Source: CAIYPG01 sp903864555 (lineage in GTDB: Bacteria; Pseudomonadota; Gammaproteobacteria; Burkholderiales; SG8-39). From it: a DNA stretch of 64,000 bases. Shown piece after piece: positions 7,510 to 15,739 of the stretch (the first letter of the stretch is position 1; every line of letters starts with the position of its first letter). Made by a program: the position numbers and the translations under genes. Location: positions 220,061-284,060 of the forward strand of contig CANJJT010000001.1 of the NCBI GenBank assembly GCA_947474715.1, in the 5' to 3' direction. Below the pieces are notes generated by a model. The model was not told where the DNA came from, ran no database searches, and saw only the letters and a program-made list of their open reading frames with translations.

Positions 7510-8994
7510 ATGAGTGATTTTGACGTGATCGTGGTGGGTGGCGGCAATGCCGCCTGTGCGGCCGCCGTGTCGGCGACGGAAAACGGGGCGAAGAAGGTCC
7601 TGCTGCTGGAGAAGGCGCCCAAGGGGCAGCGCGGTGGCAACACCCATTTCAGCGGCGCGATCTTCCGCTTTGTCTACAACCATGTGGACGAACTCGATCG
7701 CTTCCTGCCCGGCATCGAGGCGCAATACCCCGGCTTCCACGCCGGCGTGCAGCCCTACGACGAGGCTTCCTTTCGTGGCGACCTGATGGGCGTCACCAAC
7801 GGCCGCAGCGACCCGGAGCTCTCCAAGATCCTCATCGACCAGTCCTACGACACCATGGTCTGGCTGCAGGAGTCGGGCAAGATGAAGTTCGAGCCGGCCC
7901 ATTCGGTGATCGGCGTGAAGGACACCCAGGGCAACTACAAGTGGCCCAAGGGCGCGTTCGTGCGCATCGAGCATGAGGGCGTGGCGCTGTCGGCCGTCTG
8001 GTTCAAGACTGCCGAGCAGGCGGGCGTGGAAATCCGTTACGACACCTCGGCGCAGAGCCTGACCCAGGATGCCACCGGCCGTGTCTCCGGCGTGGTGGCG
8101 CGCGGCCCGGACGGCCTGAAGACCCTCTCCGCCGGCGCCGTGGTGCTGGCCTGCGGTGGCTTCGAGACCAACCCGGCCTGGCGCCGTCAGTACCTGGGCG
8201 ACCCCTGGGAGCATGCCAAGGTGCGCGGTTCCAACTTCAACTATGGCGACGGCCTGAAGATGGCGATGGACCTTGGCGCCATGCCCTGGGGCCACTGGGG
8301 CGGCTGCCATGCCACCCCGATCAATGCCGAGGCGCCCGACTACGGCCAGCGCAACCTGACCGACAAGACCAACCGCCTGTCCTACCCTTATGGCGTGATG
8401 ATCAACATCGAGGGCAAGCGCTGGCTGGACGAAGGCGAGAACCTGCAGTCCTACACTTATGCCAAGTACGGTGGCTCCATCCTCAAGCAGCCGGGCAGCC
8501 TGGCCTACCAGATCTTCGACAGCAAGGTGCTGCACCTGCTCGAGCCGCGCTACTCCACCAGCGAGCCGATCAAGTCCGACACCCTGGAAGGCCTGGTCCA
8601 GCAGCTGAAGGTCAACCACGCCGAGGCGATGAAGTCGATCAACGCCTACAACGCGGCAGCCGGTCATGGTGGCGCCTTCAATCCGGCGGCACTGGATGGT
8701 GTGCACACCGAAGGCATCACCCCGGCCAAGACCAACTGGGCGGTCAAGCTGGACACCGCTCCCTACGTGGCCTACCCGGTCACCGGCGGCATCACCTTCA
8801 CCTTCGGCGGTCTGAAGATCACCAAGGATGGCCAGGTGGTGGGCAGCGACTGGAAGCCGATGGCGGGCCTCTACACCTGCGGCGAAATGGTGGGCGGCCT
8901 GTTCCACTACAACTACCCGCTCGGTACCGGCCTGATGTCCGGCGCCGTGTTCGGCCGCATTGCCGGCCGCAGCGCGGCCAAGTCCCTGGGATAA
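7510..8994 (+). CDS. FAD-dependent tricarballylate dehydrogenase-like flavoprotein (TcuA-like)
   Basis: A 494-residue flavoprotein of the fumarate reductase/succinate dehydrogenase flavoprotein fold. The N-terminal dinucleotide-binding motif is VIVVGGGNAACAAAVSA, followed by the FAD-ribose Glu in LLLEKAPKGQRGGNTHFSGA; a second FAD segment is VVLACGGFETN, and the C-terminal YTCGEMVGGLFHYNYPLGTGLMSGAVFG closes the isoalloxazine site. Proteins of this type oxidise tricarballylate to cis-aconitate or reduce/oxidise related C-C bonds. ATG at 7510 is chosen over an in-frame TTG at 7507 because AGAGGA sits 6 nt upstream. It is followed by a PrpF-family gene and Bug receptors, suggesting tricarboxylate or unsaturated dicarboxylate catabolism, but the substrate remains an inference. 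Confidence 0.88.
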   Translation: MSDFDVIVVGGGNAACAAAVSATENGAKKVLLLEKAPKGQRGGNTHFSGAIFRFVYNHVDELDRFLPGIEAQYPGFHAGVQPYDEASFRGDLMGVTNGRSDPELSKILIDQSYDTMVWLQESGKMKFEPAHSVIGVKDTQGNYKWPKGAFVRIEHEGVALSAVWFKTAEQAGVEIRYDTSAQSLTQDATGRVSGVVARGPDGLKTLSAGAVVLACGGFETNPAWRRQYLGDPWEHAKVRGSNFNYGDGLKMAMDLGAMPWGHWGGCHATPINAEAPDYGQRNLTDKTNRLSYPYGVMINIEGKRWLDEGENLQSYTYAKYGGSILKQPGSLAYQIFDSKVLHLLEPRYSTSEPIKSDTLEGLVQQLKVNHAEAMKSINAYNAAAGHGGAFNPAALDGVHTEGITPAKTNWAVKLDTAPYVAYPVTGGITFTFGGLKITKDGQVVGSDWKPMAGLYTCGEMVGGLFHYNYPLGTGLMSGAVFGRIAGRSAAKSLG

Positions 8995-9031
8995 GGCCAG
9001 GGCCCACCCCGGGCATGCAGCAAACGTGACG

Positions 9032-9059
9032 ATGCCGGCCTCCGTAATGGGGCCGGCAT
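9032..9059 (+). terminator. intercistronic hairpin, weak terminator candidate
   Basis: ATGCCGGCC and GGCCGGCAT form a perfect 9-bp GC-rich stem with a 10-nt loop, followed by TCCATTTTCTG. It lies in the 93-nt gap between the flavoprotein and PrpF genes. The poor T-run argues for a partial terminator or mRNA-stabilising stem rather than a full stop. Confidence 0.45.
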
Positions 9060-9087
9060 TCCATTTTCTGACCGTGGAGAAATCATC

Positions 9088-10257
9088 GTGAAGCAAAGAA
9101 AGATTCCGGCCGCCTTCATCCGCGGTGGCACCAGCAAGGCGATCGTTTTTCACGCCAGGGACCTGCCCGCCGAGCGCGCCCAGTGGGACGAGATTTTCCT
9201 CTCCGCCATCGGCAGCCCCGACCCCTATGTGCGCCAGCTGAACGGCATGGGCGGGGGCGTGTCCTCGCTGTCCAAGGTGTGCGTCATCGGCCCGCCCTCG
9301 CGCCCCGATGCCGACATCGACTACACCTTTGCCCAGGTGCAGGTGAAGGAAGCGCGGGTCACCTATGACCTCAACTGCGGCAACATGTCCTCGGCCATGG
9401 GCCCCTTTGCCGTCGACGAAGGCCTGGTGAAGATCAGCGGTCCGGATGCGCTGGTGCGCATCCACAACACCAATACCAAGAAGGTCATCCACGCGCGCTT
9501 TCCCATGGATGAGGGTCTGGCGGCTGTCGACGGCGACCTGGAAATTCCCGGCGTGGCCGGCACCGGCGCAGCGGTGAAGCTGGAGTTCCGCGAGCCTGGC
9601 GGCGCCGGCACCGGCAAGCTGCTGCCCACCGGCAATGTCGTCGACACGCTGGAGGTGCCGGGCATCGGCAGCCTCAAGGTGTCCATGGTCGATGCGGCCA
9701 ATGCCTGCGTGTTCTTCACCGCCGCCGACCTCGGCTTGAAGGGCACGGAAATGCCCGATGACATCGATGCATCACCCGAGTTGCTGAAAAAGCTCGACGC
9801 CATCCGCACCGCGGCCTCGGTGGCCATGGGCCTGGCCCCGAATGTCGAGGCAGCGAAGAAGAAGTCCGTGCCGCTGATCGGTTTCGTGTCACCGGCGCAG
9901 GACGCCAAACTGCTGACCGGCGAAGCACTCAAGGCCGACAGCGTCGATCTCACCGCACGCATGATGTCCAACGGCCAGCCGCATCGCGCACTGCCGCTGA
10001 CCGCCTCGCTGTGCATTGCGGTGGCCTCGCGCCTGGAGGGCTCGCTGGTGCATGCGGCCACGCGCCCCGTGGAGGACCCGGAAAAGCCCATCCGCATCGC
10101 CATGCCCTCGGGCGTGCTGACGGTGGCGGCCACGGTGTTCAAGCGAGACGGCCAATGGCACGCGGAACAGGGCGCCTTGCTGCGCACCCAGCGCCGCCTG
10201 TTCGACGGCCAGGTCTACGTGCGCGATACCCGCAAGAAGGGCGCATCCGGAAACTAG
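9088..10257 (+). CDS. PrpF family isomerase (aconitate/4-oxalomesaconate type)
   Basis: A 389-residue member of the PrpF family, which has the diaminopimelate-epimerase-like double fold and shifts C=C bonds in tricarboxylates (trans-aconitate isomerisation by PrpF; 4-oxalomesaconate tautomerisation by GalD-type members). Seen are the N-terminal IPAAFIRGGTSKAIVF, GSPDPYVRQLNGMGGGVSSLSK, the DLNCGNMSSAMGPFAVDEG block with the conserved catalytic Cys, and C-terminal AMPSGVLTVAATV. Family members are usually about 390 residues, so the gene is full length. With the preceding TcuA-like flavoprotein it may connect a tricarballylate-like or aromatic-ring-cleavage product to the TCA cycle. No prpBCD or acnD genes are in the window, so a methylcitrate-cycle role is not supported. 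Confidence 0.9.
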   Translation: MKQRKIPAAFIRGGTSKAIVFHARDLPAERAQWDEIFLSAIGSPDPYVRQLNGMGGGVSSLSKVCVIGPPSRPDADIDYTFAQVQVKEARVTYDLNCGNMSSAMGPFAVDEGLVKISGPDALVRIHNTNTKKVIHARFPMDEGLAAVDGDLEIPGVAGTGAAVKLEFREPGGAGTGKLLPTGNVVDTLEVPGIGSLKVSMVDAANACVFFTAADLGLKGTEMPDDIDASPELLKKLDAIRTAASVAMGLAPNVEAAKKKSVPLIGFVSPAQDAKLLTGEALKADSVDLTARMMSNGQPHRALPLTASLCIAVASRLEGSLVHAATRPVEDPEKPIRIAMPSGVLTVAATVFKRDGQWHAEQGALLRTQRRLFDGQVYVRDTRKKGASGN

Positions 10258-10314
10258 CCGCAGCACAGCCCGGACGTACACAAACAACATCACAATGACA
10301 ACAGCGGGGGATAC

Positions 10315-11310
10315 ATGGGTGCAGGCAAGCGATGGACAGGCGGCGCGGCAGCCGTATTGCTATTCACGGGCATGTTCACAACGGCGCTCATGCCTGAGGC
10401 CAGGTCCCAGGCCTATCCGTCCAAACCGGCCAGGGTGGTGGTGGGATTCCCGCCAGGTCAGACCACCGACCTGACCGCGCGCCTGTTTGCCGACAAACTG
10501 ACCAGCCTGCTCGGGCAGACTTATTTCGTGGAGAATCGCCCGGGCGCCGGGGGCATCATCGCGCATGAAGCGGTGAAGGTGGCAGCCCCCGATGGCTACA
10601 CCCTGCTCATCTCCTCCAGCGGACCGCTGGCCATCAATCCGGCCCTGTACAAGAGCCTGCCCTACGACCCGGTCCGCGATTTTGCTGGCATCATCCGCAT
10701 CAATACCTCGCCGCAGTACCTGGTGGTGAATGTCGCCACCCCGGTGAAGAACCTGCAGGAACTGGTCGCCTACGTGAAAGCCCGGCCGGGACAGACCAAC
10801 TACGGTTCCGGCGGCAGCGGCACCACCACCCACATCACCACGGAAATGTTCAAGCTGGGGGCCGGCATGGACACCACCCATGTGCCCTTCAAGGGCTCCC
10901 CGGCCATGATCACCGCGCTGCTGGGCGGTCAGCTGGATTTCTTCTTCGAGCCTGCGCCCACCGTGGTGCCGCTGGCCAAGGCCGGCAAGGTGAGGGTGAT
11001 CGCCGTGACCTTCCCCAGGCGCACCGATACCATGCCCGATGTGCCGACCATCGCCGAGCAGGGCTTCCCGGGATTCGAGGCCACCAGCTGGTCATCGCTG
11101 ATGGCCCCTGCCGGCACGCCGGTGACCATCGTGCAGACCATCAACAAGGCCATGAATGCGGCCCTGGCCCAGCCTGAGGTGGCTGCCCGCATCCGTGCCA
11201 ATGGCTCCATCCCCACCGGTGGCAGCAGCGCCGAGTTCGAGCAGTTCCTGCGGGCCGAACTGTCGCGCTGGGGGGATGCCGTGAGGGCCTCGGGCGCCAA
11301 GGTGGATTAG
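10315..11310 (+). CDS. Bug family substrate-binding protein
   Basis: A 331-residue periplasmic receptor with a Sec-type signal peptide (basic MGAGKRWTGG, hydrophobic core to about residue 30, cleavage near ARSQA). The mature part starts YPSKPARVVVGFPPGQTTDLTARL, an unusual PPGQTTD in place of the common PGGxxD ligand loop, then FVENRPGAGGIIAHEAV, PDGYTLLIS, THVPFKGSPAM and MPDVPTIAEQGFPGFEATSW. It follows the PrpF gene by 57 nt in the same direction and is followed by a second Bug gene. This is the classic linkage of Bug receptors with catabolic genes in Bordetella and Cupriavidus relatives. The ligand is presumably the organic acid handled by the flavoprotein and PrpF enzymes. Confidence 0.94.
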   Translation: MGAGKRWTGGAAAVLLFTGMFTTALMPEARSQAYPSKPARVVVGFPPGQTTDLTARLFADKLTSLLGQTYFVENRPGAGGIIAHEAVKVAAPDGYTLLISSSGPLAINPALYKSLPYDPVRDFAGIIRINTSPQYLVVNVATPVKNLQELVAYVKARPGQTNYGSGGSGTTTHITTEMFKLGAGMDTTHVPFKGSPAMITALLGGQLDFFFEPAPTVVPLAKAGKVRVIAVTFPRRTDTMPDVPTIAEQGFPGFEATSWSSLMAPAGTPVTIVQTINKAMNAALAQPEVAARIRANGSIPTGGSSAEFEQFLRAELSRWGDAVRASGAKVD

Positions 11311-11358
11311 CCGCGACACCGTATCATCCGCAAACAGGACATCCAAGGAGGAAATACC

Positions 11359-12324
11359 ATGAAACGCATCATCGCCGTCACATTGTTCGCCTCGCTGGGG
11401 GCCTCCATGGCCCAGGCCCAGGGCACTTATCCCAACAAGCCGATCCGCTGGATCATTCCCTATGCTGCGGGCGGCGGCACTGACGTGGTGGCGCGCCCGC
11501 TGGCGCTGAAGCTGGGGGAAGTGCTGGGCCAGTCCATCCTCTTCGACAATCGCGCAGGTGGCGGTGGCCTGATCGCCGGCGAGGCGGTGGCCAAGGCGGC
11601 GCCGGACGGCTATACCTTCCTGGTGGGCTCGAACAACACCCATACCTTTGCCACGCTGCTCTACGACAAGGTGCCCTATGACCCGGTCAAGGACTACGCC
11701 ACCATCACCCATTTCGTGAATGCGCCGAGCGTGCTGACGACCTTTCCCGGCTTCGCTCCGAAGACGATGCAGGAACTGGTGGCCTATGCCAAGGCCAATC
11801 CGGGCAAGGTCAACTGGGCCTCCTCGGGCAATGGCGGCTCCACCCACCTGGCCATCATCCTGGCAGCGCAGCAGGCCGGCATCAAGGTTACGCATGTGCC
11901 CTACAAGGGTGCGGGACCGTCCACTACCGCAGTGCTGGCCGGCGAGGCCGACCTGCAGTTCGTCAATGTCGGCCCGGTGGCTTCGCACCTCAAGGCCGGC
12001 AAGCTGCGCGCCATCGGTGTGGCTTCGCTGACCCGCCTGCCGGTGCTGCCGGATCTGCCCACCATGCACGAGAGCGGCTTCCCCGGCTTCCAGGCGGCCA
12101 CCTACTTCGGCCTGCTGGCGCCAGCGGCCACGCCGCGTCCCATCATCAATCGCATGCATGCGGAACTGGTGAAGATCGTGCGCTCGCCGGAGTTCACCGA
12201 GAAGTTCGCCGAACTGGGCGTGATTCCGGTGGGGAGTTCGCCGGAGCAGTTCGCCGACATGCTGCGCGAGGATGTGGCGAAGTGGTCGAAGATCGTCAAG
12301 GAGCACAACATCAAGCCGGATTGA
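11359..12324 (+). CDS. Bug family substrate-binding protein
   Basis: A 321-residue receptor with signal peptide MKRIIAVTLFASLGASMAQAQG and the family motifs WIIPYAAGGGTDVVARPLA, LFDNRAGGGGLIAGEAV, PDGYTFLVGSNNTH, THVPYKGAGPST, and LPDLPTMHESGFPGFQAATY. A strong AAGGAGG Shine-Dalgarno lies 8 nt before the ATG. The gene lies 48 nt behind another Bug gene and is probably co-transcribed. The two proteins differ throughout, so this is not a recent duplication. Function: high-affinity binding of a carboxylated metabolite in the periplasm, with unknown membrane partners. Confidence 0.94.
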   Translation: MKRIIAVTLFASLGASMAQAQGTYPNKPIRWIIPYAAGGGTDVVARPLALKLGEVLGQSILFDNRAGGGGLIAGEAVAKAAPDGYTFLVGSNNTHTFATLLYDKVPYDPVKDYATITHFVNAPSVLTTFPGFAPKTMQELVAYAKANPGKVNWASSGNGGSTHLAIILAAQQAGIKVTHVPYKGAGPSTTAVLAGEADLQFVNVGPVASHLKAGKLRAIGVASLTRLPVLPDLPTMHESGFPGFQAATYFGLLAPAATPRPIINRMHAELVKIVRSPEFTEKFAELGVIPVGSSPEQFADMLREDVAKWSKIVKEHNIKPD

Positions 12325-12371
12325 GCATCGGCTTCGCCCGGCACACTATCAGCCGGGGATCTGAAGGCACG

Positions 12372-12387
12372 GCGGGCCCCGGCCCGC
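12372..12387 (+). terminator. GC-rich hairpin after Bug gene
   Basis: GCGGGCC-CC-GGCCCGC is a very GC-rich inverted repeat 48 nt after the Bug stop codon and ahead of the VOC gene. No clear T-run follows, so intrinsic termination is uncertain. Confidence 0.3.
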
Positions 12388-12528
12388 TGTTGCCGCTTCT
12401 GCTAGTCTGCGTTTCTGCTGGCCCGATCCGGCTCCGGTGCCTGCGTTTGTTTCCGACCCCGTTGTTCCTGATGCATTGCCGGCGCTGCACGAGGCGCTTT
12501 CCCGCAGCACATCCCGAGGAGGACAGCC

Positions 12529-12888
12529 ATGCCATTCAAGCTCAATCACCTGCACCTGAAGACCAATGATCCGGAAGCCACGGCGGATTTCTACGTCGAC
12601 ACCCTGGGCGCGAAGATTGTCAGCCGCAGCCCTAATGGCGGTCTGCGCCTGGACCTGCATGGCCTGTCGCTGAACGTCACCGGCATCCTTGCCAGCCAGA
12701 CGCGTGCCCAGACCCTGGGCATGGAGCACATCGCCATCGACAGTGACGAGTACGACAGCGTGGTGGCGAAACTCAAGGCGCGCAACGCGAAGATCCTGGA
12801 GGAGACGGTGGTCAGTGGCGGCCGGCGTGCCTGCTTCTTCGAGGGGCCGGACGGGGTGCAGCTGGAGTTCATCGAGATGAAGGGCTGA
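12529..12888 (+). CDS. VOC family protein (glyoxalase/dioxygenase fold)
   Basis: A 119-residue single-module vicinal oxygen chelate protein: beta-alpha-beta-beta-beta units starting FKLNHLHLKTNDPEATADFYVDTLGAKIV and continuing MEHIAIDSDEYDSVVAKLKARNAKIL and C-terminal ACFFEGPDGVQLEFIEMKG. Metal ligands in this fold are expected at the N-terminal His of NHLHLK, the His of MEHIAI, and the Glu of LEFIEM; all three are present. Such small VOC proteins include glyoxalase, methylmalonyl-CoA epimerase, fosfomycin resistance and extradiol enzymes, and nothing here picks between them. A GAGGAGG Shine-Dalgarno precedes the start. It sits between Bug receptor genes, so a role in the same organic-acid pathway is plausible. 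Confidence 0.86.
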   Translation: MPFKLNHLHLKTNDPEATADFYVDTLGAKIVSRSPNGGLRLDLHGLSLNVTGILASQTRAQTLGMEHIAIDSDEYDSVVAKLKARNAKILEETVVSGGRRACFFEGPDGVQLEFIEMKG

Positions 12889-12912
12889 AACGCCCTGATA
12901 ACAATATGGCTT

Positions 12913-12940
12913 TTGACGTAATACTGGAAATCCATATCAT
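12913..12940 (+). promoter_or_regulatory. sigma70-like promoter upstream of Bug pair
   Basis: TTGACG at 12913-12918 and TATCAT at 12935-12940 match the -35 and -10 consensus in 5/6 positions each, with a 16-bp spacer. The region is notably AT-rich compared with its surroundings and lies 68 nt before the next Bug gene, suggesting that the second Bug pair has its own promoter. Confidence 0.5.
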
Positions 12941-13007
12941 CTGTATTTGATAATAAAAGCCAGGCCGCTGCATTCGGATCAGCACTGGCACTGGCACTGG
13001 AGGAAAC

Positions 13008-14012
13008 ATGCAACGACAGCTTCTGCGCGCCCTCGCCTGCGCCACCGCGACCAGTATTGCCGCCCTGCTGGCTCTGGCCGCACCGGCCTCCTCCCTGGCC
13101 GCCGATGAGGCGCCCTGGCCGGCCAAGCCGCTGCGCATGATGATCCCCTACCCCGCTGGCGGCAGCACCGACATCGTCGCGCGCCTGGTGACGACCAAGC
13201 TGTCCGAAGCGCTCAAGCAGCAGGTGATCCCCGACAACCGCGGTGGTGCGGGCGGCCTCATTGCCACGGAAACGGCGGCACGGGCGGTGGCTGACGGCTA
13301 CACCCTGCTGTTTGGCACCTCCGCTGGTCTGGTCATTGCACCGCTCATCAACAGCAAGATCACCTATGACCCGGTGCGCGATTTCGATCCGGTCAGCCTG
13401 ATTGTCACCAATCCGCAGATTCTGGTGGCGAACACCGCGCTCAAGGTGAACAGTGTGCGCGAGCTGATCGACGTAGCGAAGAAATCCCCGGGCAAGATTT
13501 TCTATGCCTCGGCCGGCATCGGCGCGCCCAACCACATCGCCACCGAATGGTTGAAGTCATTAGTGGGCGTGAACATGGTGCATGTCCCCTTCAAGGGCGT
13601 GGTGCAGGCCATGCCCGACCTGCTGGAGGACCGCGTGCAGATCCTGTTCAACACCATTCCCGGCGTGCTGCCCTATGTGAAAAGCGGCAAGCTGAAGGCA
13701 TTGGCGGTGACCACGGCGCGCCGCTCCAATGCCGTGCCGGATGTGCCCACCATGGGCGAGGCCGGCGTGGCGAATTTCGAATATGACCTGTGGTGGGGCC
13801 TGTTCGTGCCGGCGAAGACGCCGGCGCCCATCGTCGCCCGGCTCAATGCCGAGCTGGTGAAGATGCTGGCCGTGCCCGAAGTGATACAGGGCCTGGCCAA
13901 CCAGGGCGCCGAAGCACGCAGCAGCACGCCCGCAGAGCTGGCGCGCATCGTACGCACCGATTACGAACGCCTGGGCAAGGTGATCAAGTCGGCCAATATC
14001 ACGGCGGAGTGA
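13008..14012 (+). CDS. Bug family substrate-binding protein
   Basis: A 334-residue receptor. The signal peptide (MQRQLLRALACATATSIAALLALAAP) is cleaved around SSLAADE. Motifs: MMIPYPAGGSTDIVARLV, IPDNRGGAGGLIATETA, ADGYTLLFGTSAGL, VHVPFKGVVQAMPDLL, AVPDVPTMGEAGVANFEY. A GGAGG Shine-Dalgarno precedes the ATG, just after a CACTGG triplet repeat. It is probably transcribed from the promoter at 12913-12940 and is followed after one base by another Bug gene, so the two are translationally coupled. As with the others, no TctA/TctB genes are visible. Confidence 0.94.
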   Translation: MQRQLLRALACATATSIAALLALAAPASSLAADEAPWPAKPLRMMIPYPAGGSTDIVARLVTTKLSEALKQQVIPDNRGGAGGLIATETAARAVADGYTLLFGTSAGLVIAPLINSKITYDPVRDFDPVSLIVTNPQILVANTALKVNSVRELIDVAKKSPGKIFYASAGIGAPNHIATEWLKSLVGVNMVHVPFKGVVQAMPDLLEDRVQILFNTIPGVLPYVKSGKLKALAVTTARRSNAVPDVPTMGEAGVANFEYDLWWGLFVPAKTPAPIVARLNAELVKMLAVPEVIQGLANQGAEARSSTPAELARIVRTDYERLGKVIKSANITAE

Positions 14013-14013
14013 A

Positions 14014-15027
14014 ATGATGCTGATTTGGACACCCTTGGCTGCGCGGACCCTCCCCCTCCTTGTGCTCCTGGGCGGCGCCGCTGCAGTCGGCCTGGCCTGG
14101 CCCTTCAACCCGGTGCTTGCCCAGAGCTATCCCTCGCGCCCCTTGCGCCTGGTGGTGCCCTTTCCGCCCGGTGGCGGCGCCGATATTCTCGGTCGCACCA
14201 TCGCCGAGGCCCTGGCCGGCCAGCTCGCGCAGTCGGTGCTGGTGGACAACCGCGCCGGAGCCAACACCATTGTGGGCGCGGAGGTCGCAGCGCGGGCCAG
14301 TGCTGATGGCTACACGCTCTTGCTGGCCCCGGGCTCGACCTTGGCGGTGAACCCTGCCGCCTATGCGAAGCTGCCCTACGATGCCGTCAGGGACTTCGCA
14401 CCCATCGCGCGCATCGCCTCCAACTACCAGGTGGTCGCGGCCCGCCGGGGTTTTGCACCCAACACGATCGCCGAACTGGTGAAGCTGGCGCAATCCCGGC
14501 CGGACAGCATCAGCTATGGATCGGTTGGCAATGGCTCGCCTTCGCATTTCGGCGGTGTGCTGCTGGAGACCATGGCGGGGATCCGCATGCTGCATGTTCC
14601 CTACAAGGGCAACGCCCAGGTGCTGGCAGACCTGGTGGGTGAGCAGGTGGACATCCACCTGGTGGGGCCACCCTCGGTGCAGGGCCTGGTGAAATCGGGC
14701 AAGCTCAAATTGCTGGCAGCCACTTCGGAAAAGCGCCTGCCGACCTATCCGGACCTGCCCACCATCGCCGAATCGGGATATCCGGGCTACACCTCCGGGG
14801 CCTGGTACACCATGGTGACCCGGGCCGGCTCCCCGGTTGCGGTGATCGCCACTCTCAACCGCGCCATCAATGCCGTGCTGGTTTCCGCGCCGGTGAAGAC
14901 GGCGCTGGAGCGTGACGGCTATATCGTCGATGCTGGCGCAAGTCCGGCCGATACCGCCGCTTTCATTGCAGCCGAGACGAAGAAGTGGGCGGGACTGGTG
15001 CGTGCTGCCGGCGTGAAGTTCGACTGA
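14014..15027 (+). CDS. Bug family substrate-binding protein
   Basis: A 337-residue receptor with a long signal peptide or anchor (hydrophobic LPLLVLLGGAAAVGLAWPF, cleavage near VLAQS). The mature region has LVVPFPPGGGADILGRTI, LVDNRAGANTIVGAEVA, ADGYTLLLAPGSTLA, LHVPYKGNAQVLADLV and LPTYPDLPTIAESGYPGYTSG. The start is one base after the stop of the previous Bug gene (TGA-A-ATG); an ATG three bases further on is an alternative. It is the fourth Bug gene of the plus-strand run and its last member before a 300-bp gap. Confidence 0.93.
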   Translation: MMLIWTPLAARTLPLLVLLGGAAAVGLAWPFNPVLAQSYPSRPLRLVVPFPPGGGADILGRTIAEALAGQLAQSVLVDNRAGANTIVGAEVAARASADGYTLLLAPGSTLAVNPAAYAKLPYDAVRDFAPIARIASNYQVVAARRGFAPNTIAELVKLAQSRPDSISYGSVGNGSPSHFGGVLLETMAGIRMLHVPYKGNAQVLADLVGEQVDIHLVGPPSVQGLVKSGKLKLLAATSEKRLPTYPDLPTIAESGYPGYTSGAWYTMVTRAGSPVAVIATLNRAINAVLVSAPVKTALERDGYIVDAGASPADTAAFIAAETKKWAGLVRAAGVKFD

Positions 15028-15340
15028 TACCGTTGCTGGTTTGGCTGGCAGGTCATGCTACCGAATGCCATCGCGAGTGACTGGCCGCATTTCGATGGCA
15101 GCGATGATGTTGAAAAATTTACCGGCTTTTGGGCACTTCGGGCAAATCACGCCCCCGCCCTTTCGTCATTTCCAAAGTGGCGCTTCCTCTGCAGTCGCTG
15201 GTCGCAGGACTTGGAATAGACATTGCTGACAGACACCGGCGAACAAAGCTTATTCAGGTCCAATCCGCCGGAAGCTTTGCAGCAACAGGTGTTTGCAGAG
15301 GTCTGATCAAAGCCCGCCATCAGGTGAGAGGCGTTGTCCC
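15028..15340. other. intergenic stretch, nothing recognised
   Basis: About 310 bases between the last Bug gene and the DUF6496-like pseudogene. No reading frame with known features, no strong hairpin with a T-run and no consensus promoter was found. Part of it must carry the promoter of the small gene that follows. Confidence 0.4.
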
Positions 15341-15649
15341 ATGGCAAGGTATGGAAAAAAGGCGTCTGAAAAAGTTGAAGCGGCAATGCAAGATCGCAAG
15401 GAAGGCATGTTGAGGAGCGGTCGCACAGGCAAGAAAGTGAAGAGTCGCAAGCAGGCCATCGCGATCGGTTTGTCTTAGGCACGCTGCGTCGGCGCCAAGG
15501 TGCCGGTGAGCAAGAGCTCTGGTGCCGGAAGAAAAAAGGCGGCGAAGAGGCGCGCCACGAAGTCAACGTCGTCCGTCAAGCGCAGCCCAAGCCGCAGCGG
15601 GAACAAATCCGCTGGGCGCCGGTCTGCGGGGGCCTCCGCCGGGACCTGA
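15341..15649 (+). pseudogene. DUF6496-like small basic protein, interrupted by amber codon
   Basis: ATG 15341 opens MARYGKKASEKVEAAMQDRKEG, continuing TGKKVKSRKQAIAIGLS, then TAG at 15476-15478. The same frame continues after the TAG with ARCVGAKVP and a Lys/Arg/Ser-rich tail up to TGA at 15647-15649, 103 codons in all including both stops. In the small-protein family recalled here (DUF6496-like), the sequence after AIGLS is a Glu followed by AR and GAKVP, so TAG stands where GAG is expected: a single G-to-T change. The gene is therefore probably a recent nonsense pseudogene, or makes a 45-residue product, or is read through. Such proteins are short, basic and of unknown function. The family match is from memory. 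Confidence 0.7.
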
Positions 15650-15739
15650 GGACTGCGCCTTGCACGGGTACAATCCGTGATGCATCCGGCGTTCGCCATG
15701 CGGGGCCGGACCCGTCAACCCGACTGATCTGGGGGCTTC

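Noticed and set aside
7123..9492. 789-codon minus-strand frame
   Set aside because: Runs opposite the TcuA-like and PrpF genes, which have full family motifs; composition is typical of an antisense shadow.
12985..13003. CACTGG repeated three times
   Set aside because: Too short to be a meaningful tandem repeat; ends in the Shine-Dalgarno of a Bug gene.
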